Shown here one piece after another: positions 35,063-47,010 of a stretch of DNA of 64,000 bases. A program made the translations under genes and the position numbers. Position 1 is the stretch's first letter; every line of letters begins with the position of its first letter. Source of the stretch: Cyanophora paradoxa (lineage: Eukaryota > Glaucocystophyceae > Cyanophorales > Cyanophoraceae); contig QPMI01000626.1 in NCBI GenBank assembly GCA_004431415.1, forward strand, positions 62,001 through 126,000. Reading direction: 5' to 3'. The notes under the pieces are model-generated. The model was not told the origin of the DNA. It searched no databases and was given only the letters and a program-made list of their open reading frames with translations.

Positions 35063-36994
35063 CTAGGCGAGGGACGGCAGCAGGCTGCCCATCGGAGGCA
35101 CGGAGCTGGAAGTGGAGCGGAGCAGGTCGTGGATGGACGGACGGGGCGGTTTCGAAGGCGATCCGAATGCCGCGATGGGCCGGCCAGGCGCCGCGGAGGA
35201 CGGGAGGGATGAGGGGTACGGGTGCTGCTGCGAGCCGGGCCGCGGGACGGGGGTTACGGCGGGGCTCGGCGCGGAGGGGTACATGGCCGCGGGCGCCGTC
35301 GACGCGGTGTCGGCACCGGCTGCGCGGCGGATGTCAGGGGCGCGCGACGGGGGTTGGGGTGGGGCACGGGTACGCTGCGCACGCAGAAACGCCCCCCTGG
35401 AGAGCGCGCCCAGCCGCCCCAGCTCCGTAGCCGTCGAGAGGAGGCCGCCGGGCCCTGGCGGCTCCCCAGGGAGGGGGGTATGCGCAGACGCGGAGGAGGC
35501 GGCGGAGGAGGGGGAGGAGCGGCCGCCGGGGTACGTGACCCGTGCGAGGGAGCGGCGGAAGCTGCCGGAGCTGAGGATGGATGAGGCGGAGGCGGCCGGC
35601 TCCAGGGACGGCGCTTCTTGAGGCTGCTGCTGCTGCTGCCGCCGCCGGTGTTGCCGAGAGCCGGGGCGAGACTCGCTTTCGTGGCCGGGCGCGGGGGAGG
35701 GCGAAGGGGCGGCCGCCCAGTCGCTGGCGGGCGTTCGGGCCCCGGGGGCCGCCCGCGGAGCGGAGAAGGGCGTCGGGCGGGCGGGGGTCCAAGGGGGGAA
35801 GCGGCCGGCCGGCTGGGGGGGGAAGGCGGCCCGCCGAAGGCCGCCCCGCGGGATGGGGGCGGCTCCTGGGGGGGTACGGCGGGCTTTCCGGGGGGCGGAG
35901 TGGCCCCGGGAGGTGCGGGTGCCGCGGGCACGGGCCGCCGGGAAGCGGCCCGCGCATCCGAAGCGAAGACGAAGGGTACGACGCGAGTTGCGGAAGGGGC
36001 CTGCGCGGGATTCGAGCCGCCGCCGGAAGAGAGCGGCCGGCTGCGTTGGCCGCTGCGCCGGCGGCCCCGCCGGCGCCGGCGCGGGCGGGGCGCCGCCCCC
36101 GCCAACGAACCAGTGGCCCCCGTCGGGGCTCCCTCCGCCATCGCTTCCTCTACCCCCCCGTCCGAGTCCCCGTCATCGTCAGCGCCGTCCCCGGGGGGTA
36201 CCGTAGGCTCCATGGGGACCTCGATCCGCCGCCGGGGTACAGACTCTTCGGGATTCAGCGTCGCCGCGTGCGGCTGCGGAGCTTGTCAGGGCGGCTCCGA
36301 GCGGTCTGGATAGAGGGGTACGGGGACGCACCTCAGGGGCATACTGACGCACGGCAATGGGGCGGGCGGCGGCCGGCGGCGGGATGAATTGCCGTACCCG
36401 GATCTCGGAGGTGGGCGGTTCGCGGGGGTTCAGGATGGTGGGCGTGGGGGCGAAGGTGGTGCGAGCTGTCGGGAGGGCAGTCGCTGGCTTTGAGGGGGAC
36501 GCCGGGGCGGGCAGGGCGCCTCGGGGAGGCGGGAGCGCCGAAGTGGATCGTTGGAGGCGGGGGGGCGAGCCGAAGGGGGGTAGACCCTCGTGCACGTTGG
36601 GGGGTTCTCCGGATCCCTGGGGCGGGGCGGGCTCGGCGGCGGGCCGAGGGGCCGGGCCGGGCCCGCCAAAGATGTCGCGCGGGGGCGGAGCCGGCGGCGG
36701 CGGCGGCGGCGGCCGTGCTCGCCCAAACAGAGTCTGCCGAGTCTGAGCGATTACGTCCGGCGTGCTGACGCGCGCCGGGGGCGGCTGCGGGACGTCAGCG
36801 GGGCGGGCGGCGGAGCGAGCGCGCTGCACGCCGGCGCACAGGCTGCGAGCAGGGTCGGATGCAAAAGCGTGACAATTAGCGATGGAAGACCCGCGTACCG
36901 CTTCTTTGATGGGGACGAGGGTCGTGCCTAGGTGGTGTCCCTGCCGCAGGTCCGATCGGCCGCGAGCGGGCACGAAGGGTGCGCCGCGATGCAT
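35063..36994 (-). CDS. Proline/alanine/serine-rich low-complexity protein
   Basis: Long minus-strand frames, interrupted by gtacccc-type introns, encode mostly Pro, Ala, Ser, Arg and Gly. The least biased parts are VSTPDVIAQTRQTLFGRA (near 36765-36710), PTSEIRVRQFIPPP (near 36400-36360), EGAPTGATGSLAGAAPRPRR (near 36130) and the end PSIHDLLRSTSSSVPPMGSL, with a stop at 35063. The start at 36994 is a guess. No domain recognised. It may be a disordered scaffold or RNA-associated protein, but composition alone cannot show that. Confidence 0.4.
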
Positions 36995-37143
36995 CCAAGC
37001 TATACTCTGGGCCTGAAACAGGTCTTCCTGGCCGCGAGCACGCACCGGCTCTCCCAGCTGCCGGCCTCCCCGAGGCTTCACTATGGCCGCCCTACACACG
37101 GGGCGGTGAGCTTCTGAACGCGTTAAAGACCAAAGGACTGCAG

Positions 37144-37377
37144 CTAGAAGCACCTCCACTTCTCGTTCTCCTCCCGAATGCGGCTCCGACGGTCTTCGGC
37201 GGGCTGGGCCCGAGTTGAGCGTCCGGCATCGAGGTAGTCTGCACAGGAGCGGGCACGCGCAATGTAATCAACGATCCCGTTCGGAAAGAGCCAAGCTCGA
37301 GCCTCCGGCGTAGCCCGAAGTTGCTCATAGGTGCTAGCGAGCCAGCAGGCTCGGCAGAACGGACCTTGGGCCACCAT
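37144..37377 (-). CDS. Small ORF of 77 residues, unknown
   Basis: Uninterrupted frame from ATG with balanced composition: MVAQGPFCRACWLASTYEQL, then TPEARAWLFPNGIVDYIARA, RSCADYLDA and a charged end REENEKW. Two Cys are spaced C..C near the start. It contrasts with the biased frames around it, so it may be a real small protein or the first exon of the proline-rich gene. No family recognised. Confidence 0.45.
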   Translation of the reverse strand: MVAQGPFCRACWLASTYEQLRATPEARAWLFPNGIVDYIARARSCADYLDAGRSTRAQPAEDRRSRIREENEKWRCF

Positions 37378-37439
37378 GAGAGAGCCCGAGCTCGGATTTT
37401 AGCCTGGAGCCATCTCTACTTCTGGCCGCCGAGGGTCTA

Positions 37440-37887
37440 GGTCTGGCGCAGCAGTGCAGCTACAGTTTCTTTGGTGTATCCCCCCAGTCGCAGCTTGTCA
37501 GCTTGAATGCCGGCGCCAGCTTCAAGCTTGCCAGCTTGATCATGATCATGGCCGCGGCCGCTTCCGCGTGCGCGCAACTGCAACGCGGCGCGCGGCGCCC
37601 GCGGCCCGGCGCCGCGGCCGGCGGCCGGCGCGCCGCGGCGCGCGCGCCGCGCGCATGCATGCGCACTGCGGCACAGTATTGGAGCTAGCTAAAGCGCAGC
37701 TGCAGGAAGGCCGCCGGCGCCGGGGGTACAGCCGCGCGAGTGGCACTAGTACTAGTACTGAGTCATGATCAAGCTTTTAAGCCTTGAAGCCGCGCGCGAC
37801 CCGGCCGCCCATCATGGCATATAACTTGTCGATAATATGATAAATTCAAATAGATTCGATAACAACGTGGCAATACGTATACCAATA
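37440..37887. other. GC-only palindromic spacer upstream of the LTR element
   Basis: The stretch 37575-37660 is almost purely G and C, built from overlapping words such as ggcgccgcgg, ccggcgcgcc and gcgcgcgc, and ends in gcatgcatgc. Flanked by agctt and gatc palindromes (tgatcatgatcatgg at 37537). No gene seen. Confidence 0.5.
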
Positions 37888-37891
37888 CTAG

Positions 37892-38247
37892 TGTGCCGCC
37901 CACTTTCCGACTCCGATCCCAGCTAGCCCTGGTCGTCGGTTCTAAGCCGGCAGCTTGCCTTGCCTTGTACCCTTTGTAGCCTGCTATTCCTGGTGCCACG
38001 TTGTTGCCAACTGGCCCGCTTATTTTAGCCCTGGGCCCTCGCTTGCCCCGCGCGGCGCTCGCTTGCTGTCCTTGCCAGATCTGTCTTTGTTCTCTCTGTC
38101 TTACTATCTGTCTTACGCTGGCTCTGCGCCTGCTGTGTACGTAATGGCACCCGCTTGCCGCCGCCCTACGGTGCCGTACGGGCCTGTCCCTCTCTGCTTG
38201 GGGCGCCTCTGGCCTAGCCAACTGCTTAGCGCATCCCGCTCAGCGCA
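37892..38247. repeat. Left LTR (356 bp)
   Basis: Starts tgtgccgcccactttccgac and ends ctcagcgca. It differs from the right LTR by one G in a run (ctctggcc against ctctgggcc), so insertion is recent or the copies have been homogenised. Confidence 0.9.
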
Positions 38248-40849
38248 TGGGGGCTGCTGCGTTGGGCTTCGACTTTTTAGCTCGTATGCCTGGGGACGAA
38301 CGCTGCGCTCTTGCCCGAACCCTGGACAACCACGCCATCGTTTGCCTTCAAGGCTTGGCTTGCGCGTACGGCCTCCACTCTCTTGTAGTGGAAGCGCCTA
38401 TGCGGCAGAGCTTAGCAATACGAACCGCATGGTTCATGCCTTAAGCTTTCCACCCGCCACTGCGCCTTTCTTGCTTACGGACCTGGCGCACCACTCTTTC
38501 TGTAGTGGGAAGCGTCCGCCAACCCGTCTATTGAGCCGCATGCGCTCACAGTCATCTAAACGTGCCGTGGCTGCGCTCAAGAACAGATGCTGATGCAGCC
38601 CGCGCGCATGTCGAATGAAACTGTATTGTATTGTATCGAGAGACGACGCCACAACGTACTACTAAATGTATTGTATGTGGAGCAACACCCTCTACATCTA
38701 CACACGTCGTCATAACGATCGAATTGCGTGTTGACGCCGATCGAATGATGATCTTCTTGTCGTTATGGCCTGTCGTTTCTTCTCTGGTCCACGTACAGTG
38801 AGACATATGATGATAAAAGATACCTGGATGAGTATTCTTCACAAACATACCAAACATACCTTCTTCTCGTCGTCGTCTCGTTTTGTCGAGTCGCCAGCAT
38901 GCTCGTGACATGCCAGGCTCGCCAGGCAGCTATGAAGCGCCGGTCAATCAATCTTTTCTCTCTGCAGAAAGTACAGAGTCAGCCCGCCAAGACGTGAATG
39001 CCCTGGGATAACATGGCCCCAGTCCGCGCCCGAGGTCTCACCTACGACGGCTGCGATGGCACCTCCGGCTAGCCCGAGGCACGCTCAATGGTGGCCGAGT
39101 GTATCTGAAGAACGCATGGAGTCAAACCGCTGCGACGTGAAAGCCCCTGGGATAACATGGCCCAGTACGCGCCCGAGGTCTTACCTACGACGGCTGCTGT
39201 GGCGCCTGCGGACCTCCCGAGGCACGCTCAGCGGCGGCTCCACTTGACTCCACCTGCATCCAGAGGACGTGCGGCTCCGCGTCTCTCTCGGCTCTGCGGG
39301 TTGCGTACGCGTCAGTGGAAGCCGGCGCAGCTCCACTTGACAGCGATCTCTATGCGAGGAAGCGCATCTATCTGTTGTCCAGTCTACCGTGCGCGCTGTC
39401 GCACCGAGAAGGCAGACAAGATGCCAAGACCTTGCCCTGGCTCCGACGACGTAGCTGCCTTCTCCGGGACGTCCAGCTCGTCAAGCCAGATGTCAGTCGC
39501 TTCACGCACATCTCAAGCGTGAGCGGACTGTCGTTTTCTTTCCTGTCGTGGGCGTTTGATCAGCGACCGAGGCCTGTTCAGCGGGCGGAGGTCTGACCGA
39601 GGCCTGTCCAGCGGGCGAAGGTCAACAGAAGCGTAAAGGATGCGCTCTGGAACGTCCTACGACGACGTGAGCAGCCATAGCTAAAGTTGGACGGCGGACA
39701 GCGGACCTATCTGTTGAGGAGCGTCAGCAAGCAGCACTGGGTGATGCCCGCGACCAGTCTTCACGTTCGCGCGTCGACTGCGTCGGCCCGTCGGGTGATT
39801 CCCGTGCATCGGTTGAACCTGGCAGCTGGGTGATGCCAGCTGGACGCCAGCGCTGTTTCGGTCTGCTTAGCTGTGGGTGATTCCACGCTGACCAAGCCAA
39901 CACGCACCGGCGCTCTAGTCCGGGTGATTCCGACCAAGCCTCCGCTTGCGACTCTCCGCTGCTGAGAGGTCCATACGTCTTGCCTACGACTATCACGCGA
40001 GCACCGATGAGCATTCCGGGCCGCGCTGATGCTGTCTCTTGTCCCGCGATGGTGGCCTGCCTAAGCCCCGGCTACGCGCTGCATCAGCGTATGCCGGCGG
40101 ACTCGATGGCTGTATCCGTGGTTTGCCATCCCGTCTGATCGCGGAGGATCCTTGGCGATGGGTCTGTATGATGCGACCAGTGGCCTGCTGCTGCTGTGGA
40201 GCCTGACCCCGTACGACTGGCTCGCCGCCTCTACTCTTCATGGCTTGCCTGCTCTACGCGTACGCGGCTGCACACGCTACTGTGCTGTCCGATCGCCCCG
40301 CCTCGTGACTCCGCTGGCCGAGTCACTTGGCGCCGCCATGCGGCAAGCTGCGCCGAGCTGGGCCCGCAACGCGTACTCTGCCGCTGCGGCTCTGCTGATC
40401 GAGCCTGCGGTCCTACACTTCTCCATCTACACTCTACACTTCTACACTGTGGAACTTTCGACCCGGCGCCGCCGCAGCCGGCGGCTCGCGCGGTGCGGCG
40501 CCGGCTTCGAATTCGAGCTTAGTGCTAGCGCTAGCACTCGTTTTCCCCTCCGGCGGGATTTAGAGGGTTTGCCCCGGTTGGCTGGCGGCGCTCCGCGCGC
40601 TCTGGCGTCAGGTCGTGGGTCCCTCACCCTACTTTCCTTGTTGGGCCCAGTTCCTCATACTGGTGCGACGGCCTGATGGATTTTAATTTGCCCCTCTGGC
40701 CCGCCCGCTGTGGCGCCGAGGACGGCTTTCTGTGCAGGGACGGTAGCCGGCTTTTGGCTCGTAGTCCGTTAACGTTCAGCCTCGCCTACGTAGCTTTAGT
40801 TCAGCCTTTAGCTCGTAGCGCCGAGGACGGCTTTTTGTAGCGGGAAGCG

Positions 40850-41206
40850 TGTGCCGCCCACTTTCCGACTCCGATCCCAGCTAGCCCTGGTCGTCGGTTC
40901 TAAGCCGGCAGCTTGCCTTGCCTTGTACCCTTTGTAGCCTGCTATTCCTGGTGCCACGTTGTTGCCAACTGGCCCGCTTATTTTAGCCCTGGGCCCTCGC
41001 TTGCCCCGCGCGGCGCTCGCTTGCTGTCCTTGCCAGATCTGTCTTTGTTCTCTCTGTCTTACTATCTGTCTTACGCTGGCTCTGCGCCTGCTGTGTACGT
41101 AATGGCACCCGCTTGCCGCCGCCCTACGGTGCCGTACGGGCCTGTCCCTCTCTGCTTGGGGCGCCTCTGGGCCTAGCCAACTGCTTAGCGCATCCCGCTC
41201 AGCGCA
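40850..41206. repeat. Right LTR (357 bp)
   Basis: Second copy of 37892-38247. Directly before it is gtagcgggaagcg, a possible short purine tract for plus-strand priming, although two pyrimidines interrupt it. Confidence 0.9.
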
Positions 41207-41312
41207 CTAGTGATGTCACCGCGGTAGATACCGTATACGTAGTACCGCATGCGCAGCGCGCGACCGGCGCCGCGGGTCGCCGCGGGGCCGGGCGCGGCTG
41301 CGCCGTGGCACC

Positions 41313-42939
41313 GCCGCCAGAACGGCTATGGTGGGAACGACTCCGGGAACAAGTAGAAATATATGTTCGCCTGCGAGCGGGGGCGGGTACCGGTCACAAA
41401 CGTCGGGGGGGAGGGCGCAGACGATAAAGGCCTAGGCATGCGCGTGTATGCGCACCTGGCGATAGATGCCGAGGAATGATATCGAGGTGCAGGCCGGCTA
41501 AGGCTACGGCTACGGCGGGAACGACTCCGGGAAGAGGTAGAAGTATATGTTCGCCTGCGCCGGGGGTGGGGTGGGGGGGGAGGGGGGGGGTATCGGTCGC
41601 AATGAGCCAGCGGTTCAGCGGTCCCCAGGCGGGGTGGGGTACCTGGCGATAGATGCCGAGAAAGGATATCGAGGTGCAGGCCATGAAGGTCATGGCAAGC
41701 AGGCCCGCGTTGTCTCTGCCGGGGTGGGATGGGGCCGGATCATCATCACGAGAGTATGAGATCTAGAGACGGGACGGAGAGAGGAGCCGCGGTGGCGCCG
41801 CGGCGCCGGGCGAACCGAAGGAATCGCCAGGACGAAGTGAAGGCGAACCGGTCCTTCAGGCGAGGGAAGAGAAGGGCCGCGACGTGCAGAGCCACAACGA
41901 TGGCCCCGTTGACGCCGGCGGTGAGGAGCGAGAAGGTCAGCGCCGAGGCGCACCTGTCCTCCGCAGCTTGAGCTTTACTCATTTTATTCCGGCGCGGCCC
42001 TATAGCTATCATGGTATTTATTGTATATTATCATGGGGCGAGGAGCTAAAGGCGGGCGCCGGGGCGCACGCAGCCTCGTCGAAGGTGGCCGGCGAGTAGG
42101 GGAACGACGCGGCCCCGGGGCCCCAGCGCGCCACCGCGACCACTGCGACGAAAACCACGGCGGCCACCCAGGAGACGACGGCTTGCCAGAGTATCATCGA
42201 GCTGCGGAGAGCGGAGTGGTCGAAAAGGGCGGGGGGGAAGGGAGGAGGGGGTACCGGATGCCGGTCTGGACGTTGTAGACCCACAGGTCCTCCCCCGCAC
42301 CCCCCCCATCGCCCCCGTACCCCCCCTCTTCCTCTTCCGATTCCGAGGGCCGGGGCGTCCCCCCCTCGAGGGGGCGGACTTCCACTCTGCTGGCGCTCCC
42401 GTCCGGATCCGGATTCGGACCCGGCGCGACGTCGACGTCGACGTCGACGTCCTTGCTCGAGGGATCCGGGGGCGCGCGGCCGTCCGATGATGAAGGGGCC
42501 GAGCTGGCTGCAGCTGGCGGTGGCGGATCCGGGTCGGATCCGGAGGAGAAGGCGGGGCCGGGATCCGGATCCGGACCGGCGCTGGGGCCTGCAGCTGCAG
42601 GGGCCGAGAGGCGGCGGAGCCAGGCAACCACGCGGCGGGCGACGGGGCGGGCGACGCGGCGGGCGAGGAGAGAGACGGGTACGAGGAGGAAGAGAATGTC
42701 CGAAGCGAGGGAGACGAGGTACACGGCGACGGACTGGACCTGGATTAAGACCGAGATCGAAAGTAAGGACCGGATCTAAATATAGCTGCGAGGGGGTACC
42801 CCAATACCTGAAAGTAGGAGAGCATGCGGAAGACCCGCACTGCGAGCCTGCTCGAGCACGCATTCGATCATGCGCGGTCGTGGGTGGCCAGGGGGGAGGA
42901 GGGGGGGGGGGGAGGGGGAGCGAGCGGAGGGGGAGCGAG

Positions 42940-42970
<31 letters not shown>

Positions 42971-45900
42971 CTGAGCGGAATCTAGCGCTAGGGAAGTCTT
43001 AAAGGGCGCCGGTCGCGGCTGGGCCCGCGGCGTCGGTGGAGGACCGTGTTGTGGTCTGTGTGTAGCAGCATGCCGGCCTAGCTAAGCATGTCATGATCAG
43101 CCGGCCTTATCCTACTAGGGCCTGGGTCGGTCGCGGCCGGGCCCTGTGGTGGCGGCGGGCTCCGGGGTGGCCGGGCCCAGGGGGGGGGGGGGGGGGGGGG
43201 GGGGGTAGGGGTCGCGCACAGCATGGTGAGGCCTGGAGGACGGCGGCGTCGCCGTGGGGCAGGGCGGCGGCGAGGGACCGCCCGAAGGCCCGCAGCTGGA
43301 GCAGGACGACGAGGTGGGCGAGGTCAGAGCCGGGCCCGGGGACGAGGGGGCCCTCCTTCGGGACCCCTAGCTAGCTAGGCCTCCGAACTTCGGGGCGGGG
43401 CGGGGCGGGGCGGGGCGGGCGGGGCGGGCGGGGCGGGGCGTGCTGGAGCAGGACGATGACATAGCAGACCGAGGAGCTCGTCGCGTTGATGAGGACCTGC
43501 GGGTCCGGGCGCTCGCTAAAATTCGGGGGAAACTGCGGCGTGTCTGCAGGCCTAGGGCTAGAACGCGGACGGGGCGGGGCGGAGCGGCCGCCGCGGCGCT
43601 GCACTGAAGGCGGGGCGGGGCGGGTCGGGGCGGGGGCGGGGGGCAGAGAAGGGGGGGGGGGGGGGGGGTCGGACCTGAACGACCGAGGCGCGAGCAATGG
43701 AGAAGAGGTAGAGGTAGACGTAGAGGACGAAGATGATGAGCATGTTGACGGCCTGCCGGCGCGCGCCCCGTGCCCGTGCCCGGTGTCAATACGCATGTTA
43801 TGTTATGTTGCGCTCAGCAAGCTATGCGCGCGTGCGCGTGCCCCGGCCGGGCCGGGCCGGTCACGCTCTATCCATCGGAGCCGGAGCCGGGGCGCGCTTG
43901 CCACACCTGAAGCTTTCCAAAGGTGGCCAGGGCGCGGCCGGGGTCTGCGGGGCCCGCCTCGGGCCCAGGCGGCCCGCGCCCGGGCCCGCGCCCGAGCCCG
44001 GGGCCCGTGGCTTCGCTGGCCAGGACTGCCTCCGGGTGGACCGGGGCGGATCGCCGGGCGATGAGGCGGGCGTGTAGGCGGGCGCAGATTTGGTTGGCGA
44101 GAACGAGGTAGAAGAGGCAGAAGACGTAGCCGAAGGGCACGCCCGAGACTGCGCAAGGGCGGCGTTCACGCGTGGGCGTGCGTGTGGGGCGCGCGCGCGC
44201 TCGCGCGCACGGTCGATCGCGGCGTTGGTGGCTGCGAAGAGGACGGGGGCGCAGACGACGAAGAAGGAGAAGTAGGAGGGGACGATGCGGCGGGGCGGGC
44301 GGCGCAGGAGGACGGAGAAGAGGACGCTCGAGTTCCCCGCGGCGCCGATGCTGCCCGCGAAGCCGAAGAGAAGGGAGCGGGCGACACGGTTCTCGACGGA
44401 GTGGTACGGGAGGCCGAACTGGAGGGCAGCGGCCGCCGCGGGGCCCGCCGTTATGATAGCGAGGGCCCGTGCGTTGGCCCAGAAGCCGCCCGCACCGCCC
44501 GAGCCGGCGGGGGCGGCGGCGGCGGCGGCGGCCGGAAGCGAAGGGGCCGAAGGCGGCTGGGGGCTCGGTCCCGCTTCTAGGGCGCCCCGGAGGAGCCGCC
44601 AGAAGGCGCGGGACTCTTCGGCGGGGCCGACGTCGCCGTCGGCGTCGGAGTCGGCGGCCGCGGGCGTGGCGGGCGGCGTCGCCCTCGCCGCCAACGCGGC
44701 GCGCGCGCGCGGCCGCGGCTCCTCATCGGGATCGTGATCCCCGCGCTCGCTGGCGCTCCGCCGCCGCGCCCGCAGGCCGGCGCCGATGTCGATCGGAGGG
44801 CCGCCCGCGGGGATCTGCGCATGCATCCGCGGCGACGTGTCGTTCAGCGGGACGTAAGACACGACCGCACGCCCTGCAGCTGGCGAAGGGGCCGCGGCCG
44901 CCAGCGCTTCCTGTCGCGCGCGCGTTCGTTGAGAAGCTTGAGGGCGCGACCGGGCGCCAGCGCACGCGCACCGGGTCCGCGGCCGCGGCTGGATCTGCTG
45001 GATGTGCATGTGGATCGTCGCGGGGATGCGCGGTGGGATGCGCGGGCGACTGTGGATGGATGATATACATGCGGGCATGTGCAACGCCTCAAGCGCAGTC
45101 GGTCACTCCGCATCGGAGCGCAGCTGTGCCCGATTCGAGCCACCCCCGGAGCCATTTAGGTGGTCTGCGCAAGCATATGAGATCAATCGGATCAAAGAAA
45201 GACTCGACGCATGATCGTGCGCGGGCTCGGTGACGCCGGGCGAGGCGACCCGCAGGCGCATTATACGCAGAGCGGCGCTGAAAAGCTCACCTCGGGGCGC
45301 CATCCTAGAGAGCGCTCTGAACAAGAGCTACCGGTACTGGTAGGCTGGATCCAGGGATCCGTGCATCCTCTCCACTCGGGCAGTTATACGGTATCCCCCG
45401 GGCTACACTGCGGCGTCACTGCCGCACTGCGTTGTCACTGCCTGACCGCCCATGGACGGCGCCGGCGGCTCGGCCGGGGACGACTTCATAGGCGTGCACT
45501 GGGACGTGCTGGAGGCGCGTTTGAATCCCGCTGAGGCGGCCCGGGCGCGCACAGCCGCTGAACTCCGCGCAGGGCGAGGACGGGGGCGAGGAGGCGATCG
45601 GCGAGCGCCACATCGCCGAGTACTCCATCCCGAGCCTGCCGCGACCCGTGCGGGTAAACCAGGCGCGCCGCAGCCCCGCCGCGAGCTCGAGCGCGAAGTG
45701 AAGCTCGCTCGCCCCGCTGATCATGAGCGCGCGCCGGGCGCAGAACCCCGCCAAGGGCATTGCGTTCGCCGTGTGGAACGCGGGGACGGTGCTCGGCGCG
45801 TACCTCGCGGAGATGAAGCAGCGCGCGCTCCGCGAGACCGGCGCGAGCGCCTTCGAGGGACGGCGGGTCGTGGAGGTCGGCGCTGGCACCGGGATCACCG

Positions 45901-47010
45901 GGCTCGCTTGCGGAATGCTCGGTAGGCTCCCGCGCTCTGCTGCGCCCGCGCGCCCGCGCCCTGAGCTCAAGCCGCCCCGCCGCCCCGCAGGCGCGCACGT
46001 CACGCTTACCGACCGGGACCCCGTGCTACCCCTCCTGCGGGCGAACGTCGAGGCGAACGGTCTCCAGGACCGGGTCTCCGCGGCCGCACTGAACTGGTCC
46101 GCGTCGCGCCCCGCCCGCCCCTCGCTGCCCTGCCCTCAGGCCCTCCAGCTAGCTTCGAACTGAGCCAACTGGACTGCTTAGGGGCGACGCCCAGGGCGCG
46201 CGGGAGGTCCGCGGCGCCCGCCCCGTCGACTACGTCGTCATGGCCGACGCGCGTACCCCCGGGCGCTTCACACCCCCCCCCCCGAACTAAACTCGTACCC
46301 CCCAGGTCCTGTACCTAGAGGAGGCGTTCGACGATCTGCTCGCGACGCTGCGGGACCTCTGCGACGGTAACCCCCGCGCCGTCGTCCTCAACTGCTACCA
46401 GGCGCGCATGCGTGTACCCCCCAAACCTCCAGCTACACATACCCCCGCTGAGTCCCCCCCCCCCCTGCTCCCGCAGGAGAGGAGGGGGGAGCCGGGATTC
46501 TTCGAAAGGGCCGCCCGCCACTTCGATGTCGAGGAGGTGCGGCTCCGGCCTCTGTCTGATCTTCTTAGATGCCGTACCCCCCGCCCCGCTTGAGTGCCGG
46601 AGGGGTCTTTCTTTCAGGTCCCCCCCCCCCCTCCCTTCCCTTTCCTCCCCTCCCGTACCCCCCCTGCGCCCTTCCAGCTGGGTGGGAATTCTGGGGGTAC
46701 GACCTTCCAGCTGCTCAAAGAAACGGGGCTTCTTGCCCCACCCCCCGCCCCCCCCCCCCCCCCCCCCTCTCCTCTTTCTTCCGCCCCGCCTCCCCGCTTC
46801 CCTTCCCCACCCTCCCTCATCCGAACACGACAGCTTTCTTCCCCCACCTCCCCCCCCCCCCCCCCCCCCCTTCCGCTCCCGCTCACGCCGCCGCTCCGCT
46901 CGCGGGCCGCAGGTGAGCGACGCGGAGGCGCTGGCGGCGCACAGGCACGAGCGTCCAGGGACGGCCCTGCACATCCACAGGCTCACGCCGCGGCCCGGCG
47001 CGCCCGGTTA
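41313..47010. repeat. Segmental duplication, copy A
   Basis: Gene for gene and largely base for base the same as 48000-53500. It covers a membrane-protein gene (minus) and a methyltransferase gene (plus). Introns have diverged by indels in simple repeats. Inside this copy the last exon of the membrane protein is itself tandemly duplicated (41313-41470 and 41490-41660). Confidence 0.9.
41510..44904 (-). CDS. Polytopic membrane protein, copy A (start codon lost)
   Basis: Minus-strand gene of many exons with about nine membrane spans: ALAIITAGPAAAAALQFGLP, SLLFGFAGSIGAAGNSSVLF, SYFSFFVVCAPVLFAATNAA, FGYVFCLFYLVLANQICARL, MLIIFVLYVYLYLFSIARAS, VLINATSSSVCYVIVLLQ, VYLVSLASDILFLLVPVSLL, ILWQAVVSWVAAVVFVAVVA, ALTFSLLTAGVNGAIVVALH and TFMACTSISFLGIYRQ, ending ANIYFYLFPESFPP with the stop at 41512-41510. 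The loop after VPVSLLARRVAR is rich in Pro/Asp/Ser (42290-42600). Compared with copy B, the predicted ATG is CTG (44904-44902), so translation must start elsewhere (perhaps at Met in RMHAQIP) or the copy is failing. The family is not recognised; no transporter or receptor signature is evident. Confidence 0.6.

Larger units (their letters stand above)
37892..41206. mobile_element. Non-autonomous LTR retrotransposon (LARD/TRIM-like) with CTAG target duplication
   Basis: Two near-identical LTRs (37892-38247 and 40850-41206), both starting TGTGCC and ending AGCGCA, enclose about 2.6 kb. CTAG directly precedes the left LTR (37888-37891) and directly follows the right LTR (41207-41210), a 4-bp target duplication (5 bp if the final A is shared). 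The interior has no polymerase, integrase or protease motifs. The longest sensible frame starts at the LTR edge (MGAAALGFDFLARMPGDERC, 65 residues). The interior also holds a 140-bp tandem duplication (about 38992-39100 and 39134-39240) and the gggtgattcc cluster shared with the 7.2-9.4 kb element. Confidence 0.85.

Noticed and set aside
35254-36387. Plus-strand Gly/Arg-rich frames
   Set aside because: Complement of the proline-rich minus-strand exons; composition only.
38992-39240. Possible gag or polymerase coding inside the LTR element
   Set aside because: Frames here arise from a 140-bp tandem duplication and lack any retroviral-type motif.
43861-45084. 407-residue continuous frame in copy A
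   Set aside because: The part upstream of 44904 is not conserved as coding in copy B, where an ATG stands at the matching site, and the part below about 44200 runs through an intron.
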